Shown here: positions 22,593-33,049 of the stretch, in pieces
How positions within the stretch are numbered: the first letter of the stretch is position 1
Layout: each line of letters begins with the position of its first letter
Assembly (NCBI GenBank): GCA_028386065.3
Contig: JAKUCV010003220.1
Location: forward strand, 1-64,000
Source: Turnera subulata
Lineage: Eukaryota; Streptophyta; Magnoliopsida; Malpighiales; Passifloraceae
DNA length: 64,000 nt
Direction: 5' to 3'
Notes under the pieces: generated by a model
The model's database searches: none
What the model saw: the letters and a program-made list of their open reading frames with translations, nothing else
Told to the model about the DNA's origin: nothing
Translations under genes and position numbers: made by a program

Positions 22593-23268
22593 ATGGACCG
22601 TCGCGAGCGTGCCTTACTTGCTGCTGTAATGTTAGTGATTTGGAGGATGAACCTTAACCAGTTGTTGAGTTGTGCTGCATTTGTAGTTGCATACATGCAT
22701 GCTGTAGGACCGACATATGAGAATAGGAGAGCTTTGAGAGAAAGGACTTTTTCTTCTTACTCCACTAGGCGAGAGGTCATAGATTCGTTGTGTAAGGCAA
22801 ATGATTATGACACTGTAAACAACCTTAGGATGGACGTGAATGCATTTGCTAGGTTGTGTGAGTTACTTAGGGTTAAGGGTGGCCTAAAGTCAAACGGTGA
22901 GGTATGTCTTGAGGAACAGGTTGTGGTCTTCGCAAATATCTTAGCCCACCATGAGAAAAATAGGCAACTCCAGACTAGGTTCAACAGGTCGAGAGAGACA
23001 ATAATAGGAATTTCCATGCCGCATTGAAGTCAGTGATTCGGGTACAAAATGATTTATTAGTGAAACCTGAACCTATCCCGGAGGGGTGCACTGATCATAG
23101 GTGAAAATGGTTCAAGGGGTGCTTAGGTGCATTAGATGGATGTTACATAGATGTCACGGTTCCTGATGATTAAAAATCAAGGTACCGAAGTAGGAAGGGT
23201 CACATAGCAACTAATGTTCTAGGTGTATGTAACCGGGACATGAATTTCATCTATGTCTTTCCTGGTAC
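22593..23268 (+). pseudogene. Harbinger transposase (DUF8040 + DDE_Tnp_4), broken
   Basis: The ATG at 22593 opens MDRRERALLAAVMLV. The N-terminal part has MDVNAFARLCELLRVKGGL and EEQVVVFANILAHHEKNR, typical of the N-terminal region of plant Harbinger nucleases. After a frameshift near 23003 the DDE domain begins: KWFKGCLGALDGCYIDVTVP holds the first catalytic Asp, then [20 protein letters not shown]. Stops occur at about 23102 (TGA for Trp) and 23170. The rest of the domain, with the second Asp and Glu, is deleted: at about 23268 the sequence switches into the MYB-like ORF. The enzyme is non-functional. Confidence 0.88.
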
Positions 23269-23523
23269 CATCACCCGGATTGAAGCGAGGATGAATATGA
23301 AGTTCCCCAACGCTGGATTCACCGCCAACCACGTTCGTAACAAGATGAAAAGGTTGAAGGCCAAGTTCTGTACTGCCGCAGACATGGCTAACACCAGTGG
23401 GTTCGACTGGAATTCTATGAAGTTCTGTATTGAAGTAGAGCTCAGGACATCTGGAGGCCTATCTGAAAGTAAGATAGCTTCTTTAAACTATAAACTAGAT
23501 GTTCGTTTCTTTATATGGAACTA
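23269..23523 (+). pseudogene. Harbinger MYB/SANT-like ORF fragment
   Basis: The frame [20 protein letters not shown], then [16 protein letters not shown] and [15 protein letters not shown] matches the Myb/SANT-like DNA-binding protein (Myb_DNA-bind_3 type) encoded as the second gene of Harbinger elements, which helps transposase bind and enter the nucleus. Its start is missing: it is fused in the same frame to the truncated transposase. It runs into the bracketing repeat and stops at 23521-23523. Confidence 0.75.
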
Positions 23524-23699
23524 GAGCTTGGTCCGAACTACTATTAGCAATAGAAGTCAACCGTTCCTTCTAGCCCCCTTGTTAGATTAGACATGATAGA
23601 CTTTTTTTATTTGGTAAAAACCAGTTTAATAAAATTTGCATTGCATGGCATATGCAATTGGAAAAATGAAATGTGCTTTTATATATTTATATTCTATGT

Positions 23700-24010
23700 T
23701 AATATTAACAATGGGTTTTTGGGTTTTTTGGGCCCCCGTGTTTAGTGGTTTGGCCAATTTGGTACCCCGACATTTTTTTTTGGCCGGGCATATACCCCGA
23801 GATTGCATGGGCAGGCCAAACGTATACCCCTGGTCAGGCACCTGCTGACGTGGAGGCTGCCCGGGTATTTGCGCGTGTTACTGTAGCAAAACGACGTCGT
23901 TTTAAGTGAGAAAACGACGTCGTTTCATGCCACGTCGGACACAGGTGGCTTAGTGGGGCCCACTTCACTCAAAGCCAATCCTCTAAAACGACGTCGTTTT
24001 GCTACAGTAA
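23700..24010. mobile_element. Partial palindromic element running into the assembly gap
   Basis: From the block ATGGGTTTTTGGG a GC-richer segment (GTACCCCGACATTTTTTTTT, GGCCGGGCATATACCCC) leads to three copies of AACGACGTCGTT at about 23890, 23913 and 23986. The stretch TTACTGTAGC-AAAACGACGTC (23878 on) is the inverted complement of that ending at 24010. This looks like one arm of a long-TIR DNA transposon; the other arm would lie in the N run. Superfamily not provable. 23541-23699 shows no gene. Confidence 0.5.
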
Positions 24011-24371
24011 NNNNNNNNNNNNNNNNNNNNNNNNNNNNNNNNNNNNNNNNNNNNNNNNNNNNNNNNNNNNNNNNNNNNNNNNNNNNNNNNNNNNNNNNNN
24101 NNNNNNNNNNNNNNNNNNNNNNNNNNNNNNNNNNNNNNNNNNNNNNNNNNNNNNNNNNNNNNNNNNNNNNNNNNNNNNNNNNNNNNNNNNNNNNNNNNNN
24201 NNNNNNNNNNNNNNNNNNNNNNNNNNNNNNNNNNNNNNNNNNNNNNNNNNNNNNNNNNNNNNNNNNNNNNNNNNNNNNNNNNNNNNNNNNNNNNNNNNNN
24301 NNNNNNNNNNNNNNNNNNNNNNNNNNNNNNNNNNNNNNNNNNNNNNNNNNNNNNNNNNNNNNNNNNNNNNN
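24011..24371. other. Assembly gap (361 N)
   Basis: Unknown bases. The gap begins exactly in a large palindrome, which would explain why assembly failed there. Open frames that run through it are meaningless. Confidence 0.99.
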
Positions 24372-24723
24372 TTCGGCCTATGGGAACGACTTTTCTTTCC
24401 AAAAGTTGTTTAGATTGTGTATCCTGTCATCTACAGGACCCTTCTTCGTGAAGAACGCTTTCTTACTTCCCCGACAACCCGTGGCTTTTTGGGCCACACT
24501 CAAATCTTCTAAGTCCTTGCAGATTAGCTCCACGGAAGACCGGTATCAGTATTTACTTCGGTTTGTTAGTTTATTTAGTCTCTCCTATATGTTCACTGTG
24601 TTATGTTCTTCTTATTTGAGTATTTGTAATCTTCTTGGAGTCCTAGAGTTACCAACTCTAGCATCTATCCAAGTATATTTTATGTTATAATTAATGATAT
24701 TTAACTTTCGGAAAAAAAAAAAA
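24372..24723 (+). mobile_element. Probable retroelement 3' end with A-run
   Basis: A T-rich tail-like sequence (TTTGTTAGTTTATTTAGTC near 24561) with no ORF domain ends in ATATTTAACTTTCGG followed by 12 A (24712-24723). This is the layout of a LINE or other poly-A retrotransposed sequence. The 5' part is lost in the gap. 24724-25042 has no gene seen. Confidence 0.4.
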
Positions 24724-25042
24724 TTTAAAAGTGACATAGAGTTCCGACGAAAAAAAGGGAGGGGTATAGATTGACACGTATGCCATAAGCATGGGACGTA
24801 ATTAAGCTTTCATGAAACATACTCTTAATCTAAAAATATTAATATTATATAGTCCTCGTCTACCAGTTCTTGGCTTCAAATTAAATCATTTTCAAAGGCA
24901 GATCAACTGTATAAAGGGTAGTTAAGTTGCTTGTCAGCTTTAATGTTAAGTGTTAATTTGTAAAATAGAAAACAAAGCTTGATGAGATTGAGATGGGCGT
25001 GATCACCCAAATGAGCTCTACTAGCTCTATCTCGTTGGTCAT

Positions 25043-25813
25043 TTGATAATTAAGAAGTTATTTCTGCAGCTGTTAATTATTAAATCCCAAATGAGTAAGG
25101 CCTGGGTTAGGAAAGGCGATTTCCAAGTAATAGAAAAGTCGAGGAACATCCTCCTGTTTGGTTTTAAGTTTGAGGAGGACATGGATTATTTTCTTGAAGG
25201 ATCTCCCTGGCTGGTTTCAAACCAACATTTATGTACTTTGAAAGACTGGCCGATGTTCAAAGCCATCAATCAGCTGGAGTTTAGCACCTCCACGTTTTGG
25301 GTCCAGCTCCAAGATTTCACTCCAAATTTGATTACCCTTGAAAGAATTGCCCAGTTAGAAGGCGCGTTCTCCTGAGTACTGGAGGTGAAAACATCCCTAC
25401 CGGTCGGGGTCAATGTGCGGGATAGGACTGGATCCATCTCCTAGGTCAGCTTCAGGCTTGAAAGACTTGGAGATTTTTGCTACAAGTGTGGATTTGTTGA
25501 TCACACGATCAAACAATGCACCCAGACGGCTAGACTTAAGGAGGTAGTTAAGAGGAGCAGGGCATGAAGAGTTATGGTCCATGCAAAACTCGTCAAAGGA
25601 AAATACTACTTGGCTTGGAAACACTGGGGTAAGAGGAAGGCTTATGGTCAAAAGGCAGGGCAAAACATTGATAAGACCGCGGGTACAACAGATGGACAAT
25701 AGTGCCTTGGGTTTTACCACACCGGTCCAACCATCACGTCATGGTGAGAGTAGCCGGGCCTCAAAGGGTGGTGAAGTGAGTGTTATCAAAGATGTGACAT
25801 TGGGATTGCATTA
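25043..25813 (+). pseudogene. DUF4283 / zf-CCHC_4 retro-sequence, 5' part
   Basis: The frame encodes FQVIEKSRNILLFGFKFEED, GSPWLVSNQHLCTLKDW and STFWVQLQDFTPNLIT, the pattern of DUF4283 (PF14111), then a zinc knuckle FRLERLGDFCYKCGFVDHTI ending KQC (zf-CCHC_4). These domains form the ORF1-like part of many plant LINEs. Stops occur at 25373 and 25441. The sequence is cut at 25813 by the copia element and resumes at 45800, where it ends in an A-run near 46313. Confidence 0.78.
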
Positions 25814-26340
25814 TATTGGATAATGGTTACACCCATGATGGTGATCTGTTGTGATCTCATCTAGATCTGTTGGTTGTAACAGATTAATTTGGGTGGATTT
25901 ATCTAATATTATTTAAATTCTAACTCTGATCTATTATCTGTAACAGATGGGGTTGAAGTTTACAGGCTGTGGAGATAATATTAGTATTATCTCTATAGTG
26001 TTTCAAATAGACCCAAACTCCAGTATATATATATAGGAGTTATGTTTTGGGATAAGGAGAGAGCGCATGTTTCAGACATGAGACAAGAAACATTACCCCT
26101 GTTCCCAGAAAAATAAAGAACCCTCACTGAAAAGAAATAAACACATAGGCATTTAGGTTGTGATAAGTGAGTTTCTTCCTAGTGATTAAACCCCGGATCA
26201 ACTGCTGTGGACAGTGAAGAAGACAGGAAAGGCAGGAATCAATCATCTACAGGCTCCATTGAATTTAGGAGGTTGGTATTCTAAATTCTGTTTAATAATT
26301 TCCGCTGTGCACATATTTATTTGTTAAAAAAGTTCCAACT
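25814..26340 (+). repeat. copia 5' LTR (527 bp)
   Basis: Matches 45270-45799 throughout. It contains a TATA stretch (26024-26035) and an AATAAA (26111-26116) downstream, fitting a U3-R-U5 layout. The end TTCCAACT at 26340 abuts the primer site. Confidence 0.93.
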
Positions 26341-26341
26341 T

Positions 26342-26354
26342 TGGTACCGGAGCC
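26342..26354 (+). promoter_or_regulatory. copia primer binding site (initiator tRNA-Met type)
   Basis: TGGTACCGGAGCC lies one base after the 5' LTR and resembles the usual plant copia site TGGTATCAGAGCC, complementary to initiator tRNA-Met, with two transitions. Confidence 0.85.
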
Positions 26355-27775
26355 TAGATTAAAAATTCCTGATATTCTATTTTGCAGGCATGAGATTTAA
26401 AAATTGTAATCGATAGTAAAGATGGCATGCGATCTATGATTCAAACTGTTATAATTGATTTGTCGATTATATGATTGTTAGCCATATGCCATGTAATTTC
26501 ACGGTAATAGATGTAACCTATAATCTGTATGCCATGATTTTATTTGTGACGCACGGGTTGAATGCTATCTGCTATGCCTAACATACTCAGTTATATGCCA
26601 TGTGATAAGTACGCTATGTGGATATGCCATGATAATAGATATGCAATGCTAAAGCTAAATGCGATTATAAGATGTGCTCATGTTCGTTATGCCATGATAT
26701 GCCAAGATAATCTATGTAATGGGTATGCCATGTTAACCTAAGTAACATGCCATGATTATCTGTATGACATGATATGATATATATGCCACGGTTAATGTGG
26801 TAGAACAATACTCTGTTATCCCTAAACGACATGTTTTTAATATGCCAAGTTTGGATTTTTAATTGAATATGATAAAACAGTGTGTTTTATACATGCCAAT
26901 TAAATTAGTATCTGTATATGGTACTGTTTTTGGCATGTGGATTGGTTGAACCCTTGAACCCGTAAAACCCAAACCTGGTTCTGACCCGAAGCCACCATGG
27001 GTTGGTGGCATGTCGCCCACTGCAGCCATCGGAGGCGATTGGGACAACATTTGTCGCTGCTCTCACTGGGACCGACGGCGGCAGGCCGTGACATGAGGAG
27101 GATGACGGGGCGCGCGCTGTGGCCGCGTTCCTCTTCTCTTCTATCGGCGGTGTGCGGTGGCGGCGAGGAGGCAACGGGCCTTTCGGGCGTGGCTGTGTGC
27201 CGCGCAACCCTTCTCCACCTTCGTCGTATCCGGCAACAGCTGCAGCTTCTCCCTTTGTGGGTTCTGAGCAGCGGGCCGAGGGCAGTGTTGACGGATCTTG
27301 GCGGAGGCGACCCCGCCGGGCAGTTTGCTGCTGCGGGTCGTGGTGGTCTGAGCGGCGGCATTCGTTGCTGCTTCACCCGCCACGATCTGCGACGGCAGCG
27401 CCTAGTGGCTTTCGCAACAACCTCGATGGAGGCTGCAATTGTCTCCTCGGGCGGTAGGCGATGGGGCTCCGACGAGGCCTCCTTTTCTGTGTAGGAGATG
27501 ATGCCTCAGGTCCCTACATCCTATTTTTCTTTTTTTTTTTGTTTTCTTTAGAAATGAAAAAGAAGGAAAATGGGATGGGCTTATCGGGCCGAGCCTGCCA
27601 CGTGGGTTCATATGTTGGGCTCACTGGACGGGCTGCTTGGTCTGCAGGTCCGGGCCGATTTATTTGGCTTACTGAATTGGTTTCTGGACCGCGGGTTTGA
27701 GCCAACTTGTTTGGAATGATGAGCCTATTTTGTTGGGCTCGTCTGGGTTGAATTTGATTAGGCTAGTCTGGACTG
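26355..27775 (+). other. copia leader, first part: ATGCCATG-rich segment and GC-rich island
   Basis: 26480-26850 contains about ten scattered copies of TATGCCATGA or close variants. 26990-27480 is a GC-rich island (CGGCGG-type), then TGGGCTTGG-like sequence to 27775. The leader resumes at 39631-40195 after the gypsy insertion, giving a leader of about 2 kb. Open frames in the island run on both strands and match nothing known to me; the island could be captured host sequence, but I cannot show it. Confidence 0.6.
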
Positions 27776-28572
27776 TGTGAACACCCAAATTTGACCCATG
27801 AAAATTATATTGAGATTAGACTCCAGACATGTTTGGATCATAAGATTGATGAGTTAGTCTTGGGTTGAAGTATGGATGGGGTTTAATTTTAGTACAATTT
27901 ATACGTTATAGTAATTAAGACTTTTATATGCCTAGGATTAATGGGACAAATTAATCATAGGATCTGTTAAGGACTAAATTGCTAAAATGTATTTTATCTC
28001 GTTAAATTTGGCCTTGTTTATTTATTAAACCCAATTATATTTATTCTTGGGTTGAAGATAAATGTAAGGGTCCAATTTAATAAGGTATGGATTTTTTTTT
28101 TCAGAGTTGCACAGCCCATTAACACCTTGCTTGCAGACAAATTTAGCTCTGATTTTCATGAAAAATCAGAGTTAAATCATTCCTTAATAGCAAGAATGTT
28201 TTTGGTATGATTTTGGCTTAAAATGAGGAATCAATGTGTAATTAGTCAATTAGGAGATGATTGAGAGGAGTAGTGATCAAGAAAGCAGAGGATTCTTGGC
28301 AGTCCAGGGGTTAATTACGCGGTAGGATCAATCAGGGAGGAATTAGAGGAGAATCGGGACCAAAAAGGAAAGAACGGGTGAGACGCGTAGGCGCGGGCGC
28401 TGAGCCTGGGCGGTCTTCCACCCATGACCGCCTGGCCGCGGTGATGCACACCCAAAAATGCGTTTTCTCCCCGATTTTCGCCCGTAATCTGATTCTACTC
28501 GATTTTGGCCCTGATTTTTGGCCATTACCTTGATCATTACGTTGGTCCACGCCCCTAGTCTACCCAGAACAT

Positions 28573-28583
28573 TATAAATAGGA
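28573..28583 (+). promoter_or_regulatory. TATA box of Tat-like LTR
   Basis: TTATAAATAGG, a strong plant TATA motif, is conserved in the 3' LTR copy (about 38893-38903). It lies about 2.7 kb (0.8 kb without the insertion) upstream of the LTR end. Confidence 0.65.
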
Positions 28584-29959
28584 CCCTCCTCTCACATTTC
28601 AAGAGACAGACATTCTATTACACAAACACTCTTCATAAAGCTTTGAAGCTTGGGGAAACTCTATCTCTCCAAGCTTAAGAAATAGTTCCATAGGCAAAAC
28701 TCTGGCAGAATTTCGTGGGTAGCATCATCCATTGAAGGCAACAAAGGTGAAAATCAAGAAGAACTCCAAGATTGAGTTGAGGAGTGGGAGGAAATTGTGT
28801 GGGAGGCACAACCCTAACCATGGAGCTAGAGGAGGGCTACAAGAGGTAATCCTAATCCCTTTTTGTCTGACCAATTATTGTTGAGATGTTGATGTTGATG
28901 ATGATGTGATTGTTGTGATGCCATGTCAAGAACTACGTGGGCTTTGAACTCGGTCTTCGGGGTACGTAGGTGGTTTCTAGTGGTGGAAACTCAAGCCCAA
29001 TCTTCTTCTTCTCCCCTTTCTTTTTTAATATTCAGTTATTATGCGTTTTGGTGCTCACACTTTCACACTTGCACAAGGCATACAAAATCCTCTAGTTGCA
29101 CAAAGTTTCGCCCCAACATGGATGGGTGCCTAACACCTTCCCATCCATGACGAATCTCCGGGTCCAGCATCTTTGGTTCGTTATCCAGTTGCCTAAATGG
29201 AGTCACATGAAGGATTTTTTCCAAATTTTTGTTTCTTAATAATATTTGGGGGATTAAAGCATTTTTTGGTCCCTGTGTATGCCTCAAAGTTGGAATTCAT
29301 CATCGTGTAGGATTTTGGCCTTTTTTCATCCCTCCGTCCATCCCTTTTGGTCAGTCCGGCCGAAATCCGGCGAAAATGGCTGTTTTGGCAAATTTGTAGA
29401 CGCCACATCAGCTTTGTGGGGCCCATATGTCAGGGTTAGACCAAAAACCACCCGACCCGTTCGCCCCATCCCATTGACCCACTTGTCTTGATTTTTTATT
29501 CTTTTATTCTTTTTCTCTTTTTCTGAAAATTTGATTAAAGTTACTTTACTTTAATTTTAGTAAAAAAAAAATTTTCCCCTTTTAGTTTTTCCCATTTGCT
29601 ATTATTTTTTAATTTTTTAATTTATGTAATCCAATTAACCCACATGTCTGGATTTTTTATTCTTTTATTCCTTTTCTTTTTTCCTAAAATTTAATTTACA
29701 GAAATTAGGCATGTAATTGAGATATTAAATTTATTTTTGGTAAAAATTAGCATTAACTCTAATGAACCTAAATTGTCTCATATTATGCTAATAATCAATT
29801 ATTTAACATTAGATTTATTTTTTTAGTTTTATTAATTATGTTACTTTTGTATTTTTAATATTTTACTTTAAAAAATAAAAAATTTTTGCCCCAATCCCAA
29901 CATCCACCTCTGCCGCCACCACCACCATACCCAGAAACCAAAATAACCCAGTATTCTCT

Positions 29960-30215
29960 TGTTCACTAAATGGCTGCTCTGTATCGTCATCATCACCGAA
30001 CGGGTTTACTTCCCGGTCTTTGCCACGATCCCAACCTCCACCTCTGCCACCACCCCAACCACAGCCACCGCCAGCGTATCCGCAACGGTACTCGTTCCTC
30101 GGAGCCCCCCATCGAGATCCACCTCCATCAGCTGCAACAGGACCAAATCCGCCCATGAAGTCCTCGTACTCATCACGAGACGCAAAGCAAAAGCCATAAG
30201 CTCGAGCACCACCAC
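29960..30215 (-). pseudogene. Captured N-terminal fragment of a DED1/DDX3-type DEAD-box helicase
   Basis: The minus frame encodes a Gly/Arg-rich stretch (GWGGGRGGGWDRGKDREVNP) followed by FGDDDDTEQPFSEQENTG. This is the RGG-rich N-terminus and the DREVNPF...EQENTG junction that precede the Q-motif in plant RH11/RH37/RH52 helicases, as I remember them. The helicase core itself is missing; the match stops at EQENTG, possibly an exon end. It lies wholly between the TIRs of the Mutator-like element, so it is a transduplicated piece, not a local gene. Confidence 0.75.
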
Positions 30216-30407
30216 AGCCAAAAACCAAACAAAACAAAAAAAAATTGAAAAAAAAAGAAGCTTAAATCAGAGCTGATCTAAAGCGAAACCAAAACAACCC
30301 AATCCACACCCACAACAACCCAATCTACACCCACAACAACACAGTCAACTCCATCTCAGCGTCCAATTGTCCATACCCATCACGTCAACAACCAAAATAC
30401 AATTAAT

Positions 30408-30830
30408 TCAAACCCAGTCAAGGGCGGCACGTCTCGTTGTAGTGGAGGTCGTTCGGTGCGATTGAGACGGTTTGGAGGAGGAGAGATCGGGCAACGCAAT
30501 TAAGATGAGCACGGCGAGGCGACGACGATAGCTACTGGATTTGGGCATGGAAATGGAGGAGGAAGGGAGAACAGGGCGGTGGCATCGCCTTGTTGTACCG
30601 GCGAAGAACTTGAGGAGAGGAAGGCTTGGAGCACGCCGGTTAAAGGGGAAAAGGAAGCAGAGCAAGGTGGCGGAAATGGAGTCAGGGAGAGGATCGATTG
30701 AGGCGGCGGTGTCCTTGGTGTGTAGGAGTCGCGCGAGGAGGAGAGGAAGGAGAGAAGAAGAATGCGAGAGAGTTGGAGGAAGAGATAGATGCAGGGCTGT
30801 GGGGGAACCAGAAGAGAAGAGAGGAGAAGA
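30408..30830 (-). other. Second GC-rich, possibly captured segment
   Basis: A pyrimidine-rich leader on the minus strand precedes a short frame ending at 30408; from an ATG at about 30545 it reads MPKSSSYRRRLAVLILIALP, which resembles a signal peptide after a basic start. It then runs through a Ser/Thr-rich stretch to a stop. I recognise no family. It could be the 5' exon of another captured gene. Confidence 0.35.
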
Positions 30831-31325
30831 GAAAAAGAGAAAAAAAGGATATTTTAAAATAGTTTTATTCCAAATAATTTTTAAAAATTTGTTCTCTTTA
30901 AGAAAATAATTTTTGGATATTTTCTTTAAAACAATTTTCCTTCCAGACCCCCAAATTTTTTGGAAAAAAGGAAAAGAAATAAAATTGGGAAGTGGATCAA
31001 TGGGGTGGGCGAATGGGTCGGGTGGGACTGGTTATTGGTTTTTGGTTTAACCCTGACATGTGGGACCCACCAAGCTGATGTGGCGCCTAAAAATTTGCCA
31101 AATCAGCCGTTTTCGCCGGATTTCGGCCGGACTGACCAAAAGGGATGAACGAAAGGATGAAAAGAGGCCAAATTCCTACACGAGGATGAGTTCCAACTTT
31201 GGGGCCTTACACAGGGACCAAAAAATACTTTAATGGAAACTCCAAAGATGTTGGATAATGGTTATAAAGAAGGTGTAAAGGAAATGTGAATAGGCCCAAG
31301 TGATTTTGGGTCGGGTATTCACAGC

Positions 31326-31343
31326 TGGCGACTCCGCTGGGGA
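31326..31343 (+). promoter_or_regulatory. Primer binding site of the Tat-like element
   Basis: TGGCGACTCCGCTGGGGA begins two bases after the LTR end. This type of site, described as tRNA-Arg complementary in Ogre/Tat elements as I recall, fixes orientation and LTR end. 31344-31835 is leader without a gene. Confidence 0.8.
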
Positions 31344-31835
31344 CTTTGAGGGTTCAAGAAACTTTGTGCAATTATTGAATTTCGGTATGCCTTTTTATGT
31401 GTCATCATAAGTGCCCTGCATTCATGATAAATGTTGTGAAGCCCTTTCCGTAAGAGGGCCAGGGGATCCAAGTCCGCTACAATGCTTTCTTTAAACGATA
31501 GTGGCTTGTGTGAACCGGTTTCTCGCTGCTCATGCAATGATAGGGATTAATGGGCCTTGGACCTTACGCGATATGTTTTATCACATGTGAGTAGGCCAAA
31601 CTATTCCTTAGCGGCAGTCTTTCAGCCCCCAACCAGCTACATACCCTGAGCATCCCATGCATGATGAATCAATAGGTGTTTCGTGCATTTAAGTGCTTGT
31701 TGTTGTGAGTTCAAGTAGAAATACATGAGGTGCCCCCTCGTTCATTCCTCCATATATAAATCCGGAAAGACATGTGTGAGATAGTCGCTAGGGAGTCGAA
31801 GACCCTGACACCGGTCCTTTAAATATTAGGACAAC

Positions 31836-33049
31836 ATGAGTGAGGAAAATGGTGCCAAAGTGCCTGAGGAAATTCTGAACTTACTCAAGGATCCGAATAT
31901 CATGGAAGCACTCCAAGCCCTGAAGAAAGGGAAGATGGTGTCCCCTGGGAGTAATGGGGGACAAAATTCAAAACCGGATGGCGAGCATAATGTGGTGATA
32001 GTTCAGGATAGTGATTCGGTTGCGCAAGAATCTAAGGGAGATGGGGAGAGACTTAGAAGACTGGAGGACCTCTTGAAAACCATGAAGAAGAAAGAGGACG
32101 ATTTAGATCTCCTGTCTTTATTCCTTGAGGCCTGTTTACCTGAAAAATTTAAGATGCTAGATATCGAGAAGTTCGATGGAACAAGATGTCCCACAACTCA
32201 CCTGAAGATCTATGTGAGGATGCTGCAACCTATGGGGATTGGGCCTAAATTAATGACCCAATTATTCCAAAGAACTTTATCTGGAGGAGCTTTGAGGTGG
32301 TTCATGACCTTGGATGAGAGCAAGATAAGCAAATGGGAGGACCTCTGTAAAGAATTCCTGAAGCAGTATAACTATAACACTGAGGTAGATATGACCAAAA
32401 GGAATCTCGAGACAACCAAGCAAGAAGTTCAAGAGACGTTTTCCACTTACATCTCGAGATGGCGTAATAAAGCATCTTTGATGGTGGAAAGACCCACAGA
32501 AGAAGACCAAGTGCAGATGGTGATCAAGAACCTACAGCCAATTTACTACGATCGCATGGTTGGCAATTATTATGCCAATTTTAAAGCACTCATTGGGGTG
32601 GGAATACAACTAGAAGATGCTATTAGCTTGGGAAAGATCAGGATGCCTACGGACACCTCCAGAAGGAGTTTCAATGCTCCCCCAGGAAAAAAGCATGCCA
32701 AAGTGAATCATGTCGTTGTTCAGACCCCACTACAGGTTGAGTAGAAAAGAAGGGAGTTTACTCCTCTCCCTATGTCTTTAGGAAAGATGCTGCAGAAGTG
32801 TGTGGAAAAGAATTTACTGTAGCCCTTGGAACTAAAATCTGGTCTTCCCTATGGAGGGGACCCTAATAAATTCTGCGGATTCCATCAGGCGGCTGGGCAT
32901 GCTACAGACAACTGCGTCCGACTTCGATATGAGATTCAGGATTTAATAGAAAGGAATGAAATAATTCTGCCCAAAAAGGCCGAATACCAAGTCAAATCCC
33001 CTACCCTTACTCAGAGAGGTCGATATGATGGAGGTCGATTCCGAGCCTG
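31836..33049 (+). pseudogene. Tat-like gag
   Basis: The frame starts MSEENGAKVPEEILNLLKDP. It includes FDGTRCPTTHLKIYVRMLQP, LSGGALRWFMTLDESKISKW and QEVQETFSTYISRWRNKASL, the gag core of Tat/Ogre elements. After TAG at 32742-32744 and another at 32820-32822 the frame continues to CGFHQAAGHATDNCVRLRYE, the Cys-His box variant normal for this lineage in place of a CCHC knuckle. Two stops make it a pseudogene. Gag would package the element RNA and could act in trans with other elements. Confidence 0.88.

Larger units (their letters stand above)
20997..23540 (+). mobile_element. PIF/Harbinger DNA transposon, internally deleted
   Basis: The left end reads GGGTGTGTTTGGTTCAGGG after TTA (20994-20996), the classical Harbinger TIR start with its TTA target site. 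Inside come a long 5' region with tandem repeats, a transposase (22593 on) and a piece of the accompanying MYB-like ORF. No matching right TIR is found near 23540. A 46-47 bp direct repeat (20947-20993 and 23489-23534) brackets the element instead. The structure suggests deletion and imperfect gap repair. Confidence 0.82.
29254..31233. mobile_element. Pack-MULE-like element with long TIRs
   Basis: The ends are inverted repeats of about 240 bp (29254-29500 and about 30985-31233), starting TTAAAGCATTTTTTGGTCCC on the left and ending with its near complement. The 3' LTR supplies the empty site (around 39530-39550), proving insertion. The target duplication has decayed (right flank TGGAAACTC against TGGCGATTC in the empty site). 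The interior is unlike transposase: it carries a helicase gene fragment and a second GC-rich stretch (30400-30830), so it is a Mutator-type element with acquired host sequence. Confidence 0.82.
27776..31323 (+). repeat. Tat-like 5' LTR, split by a Mutator-like element
   Basis: Without the insertion (29254-31233) the LTR is about 1570 bp, matching the 3' LTR of 1575 bp. Relative to it the 5' copy also has an extra block of about 38 bases near 29180-29218. TATAAATAGG (28574-28583), followed by the transcript-like block CATTTCAAGAGACAGACA, looks like a promoter. Confidence 0.92.

Noticed and set aside
23953..24690. Open frames spanning the N run
   Set aside because: N bases cannot contribute stops, so the length is an artefact.
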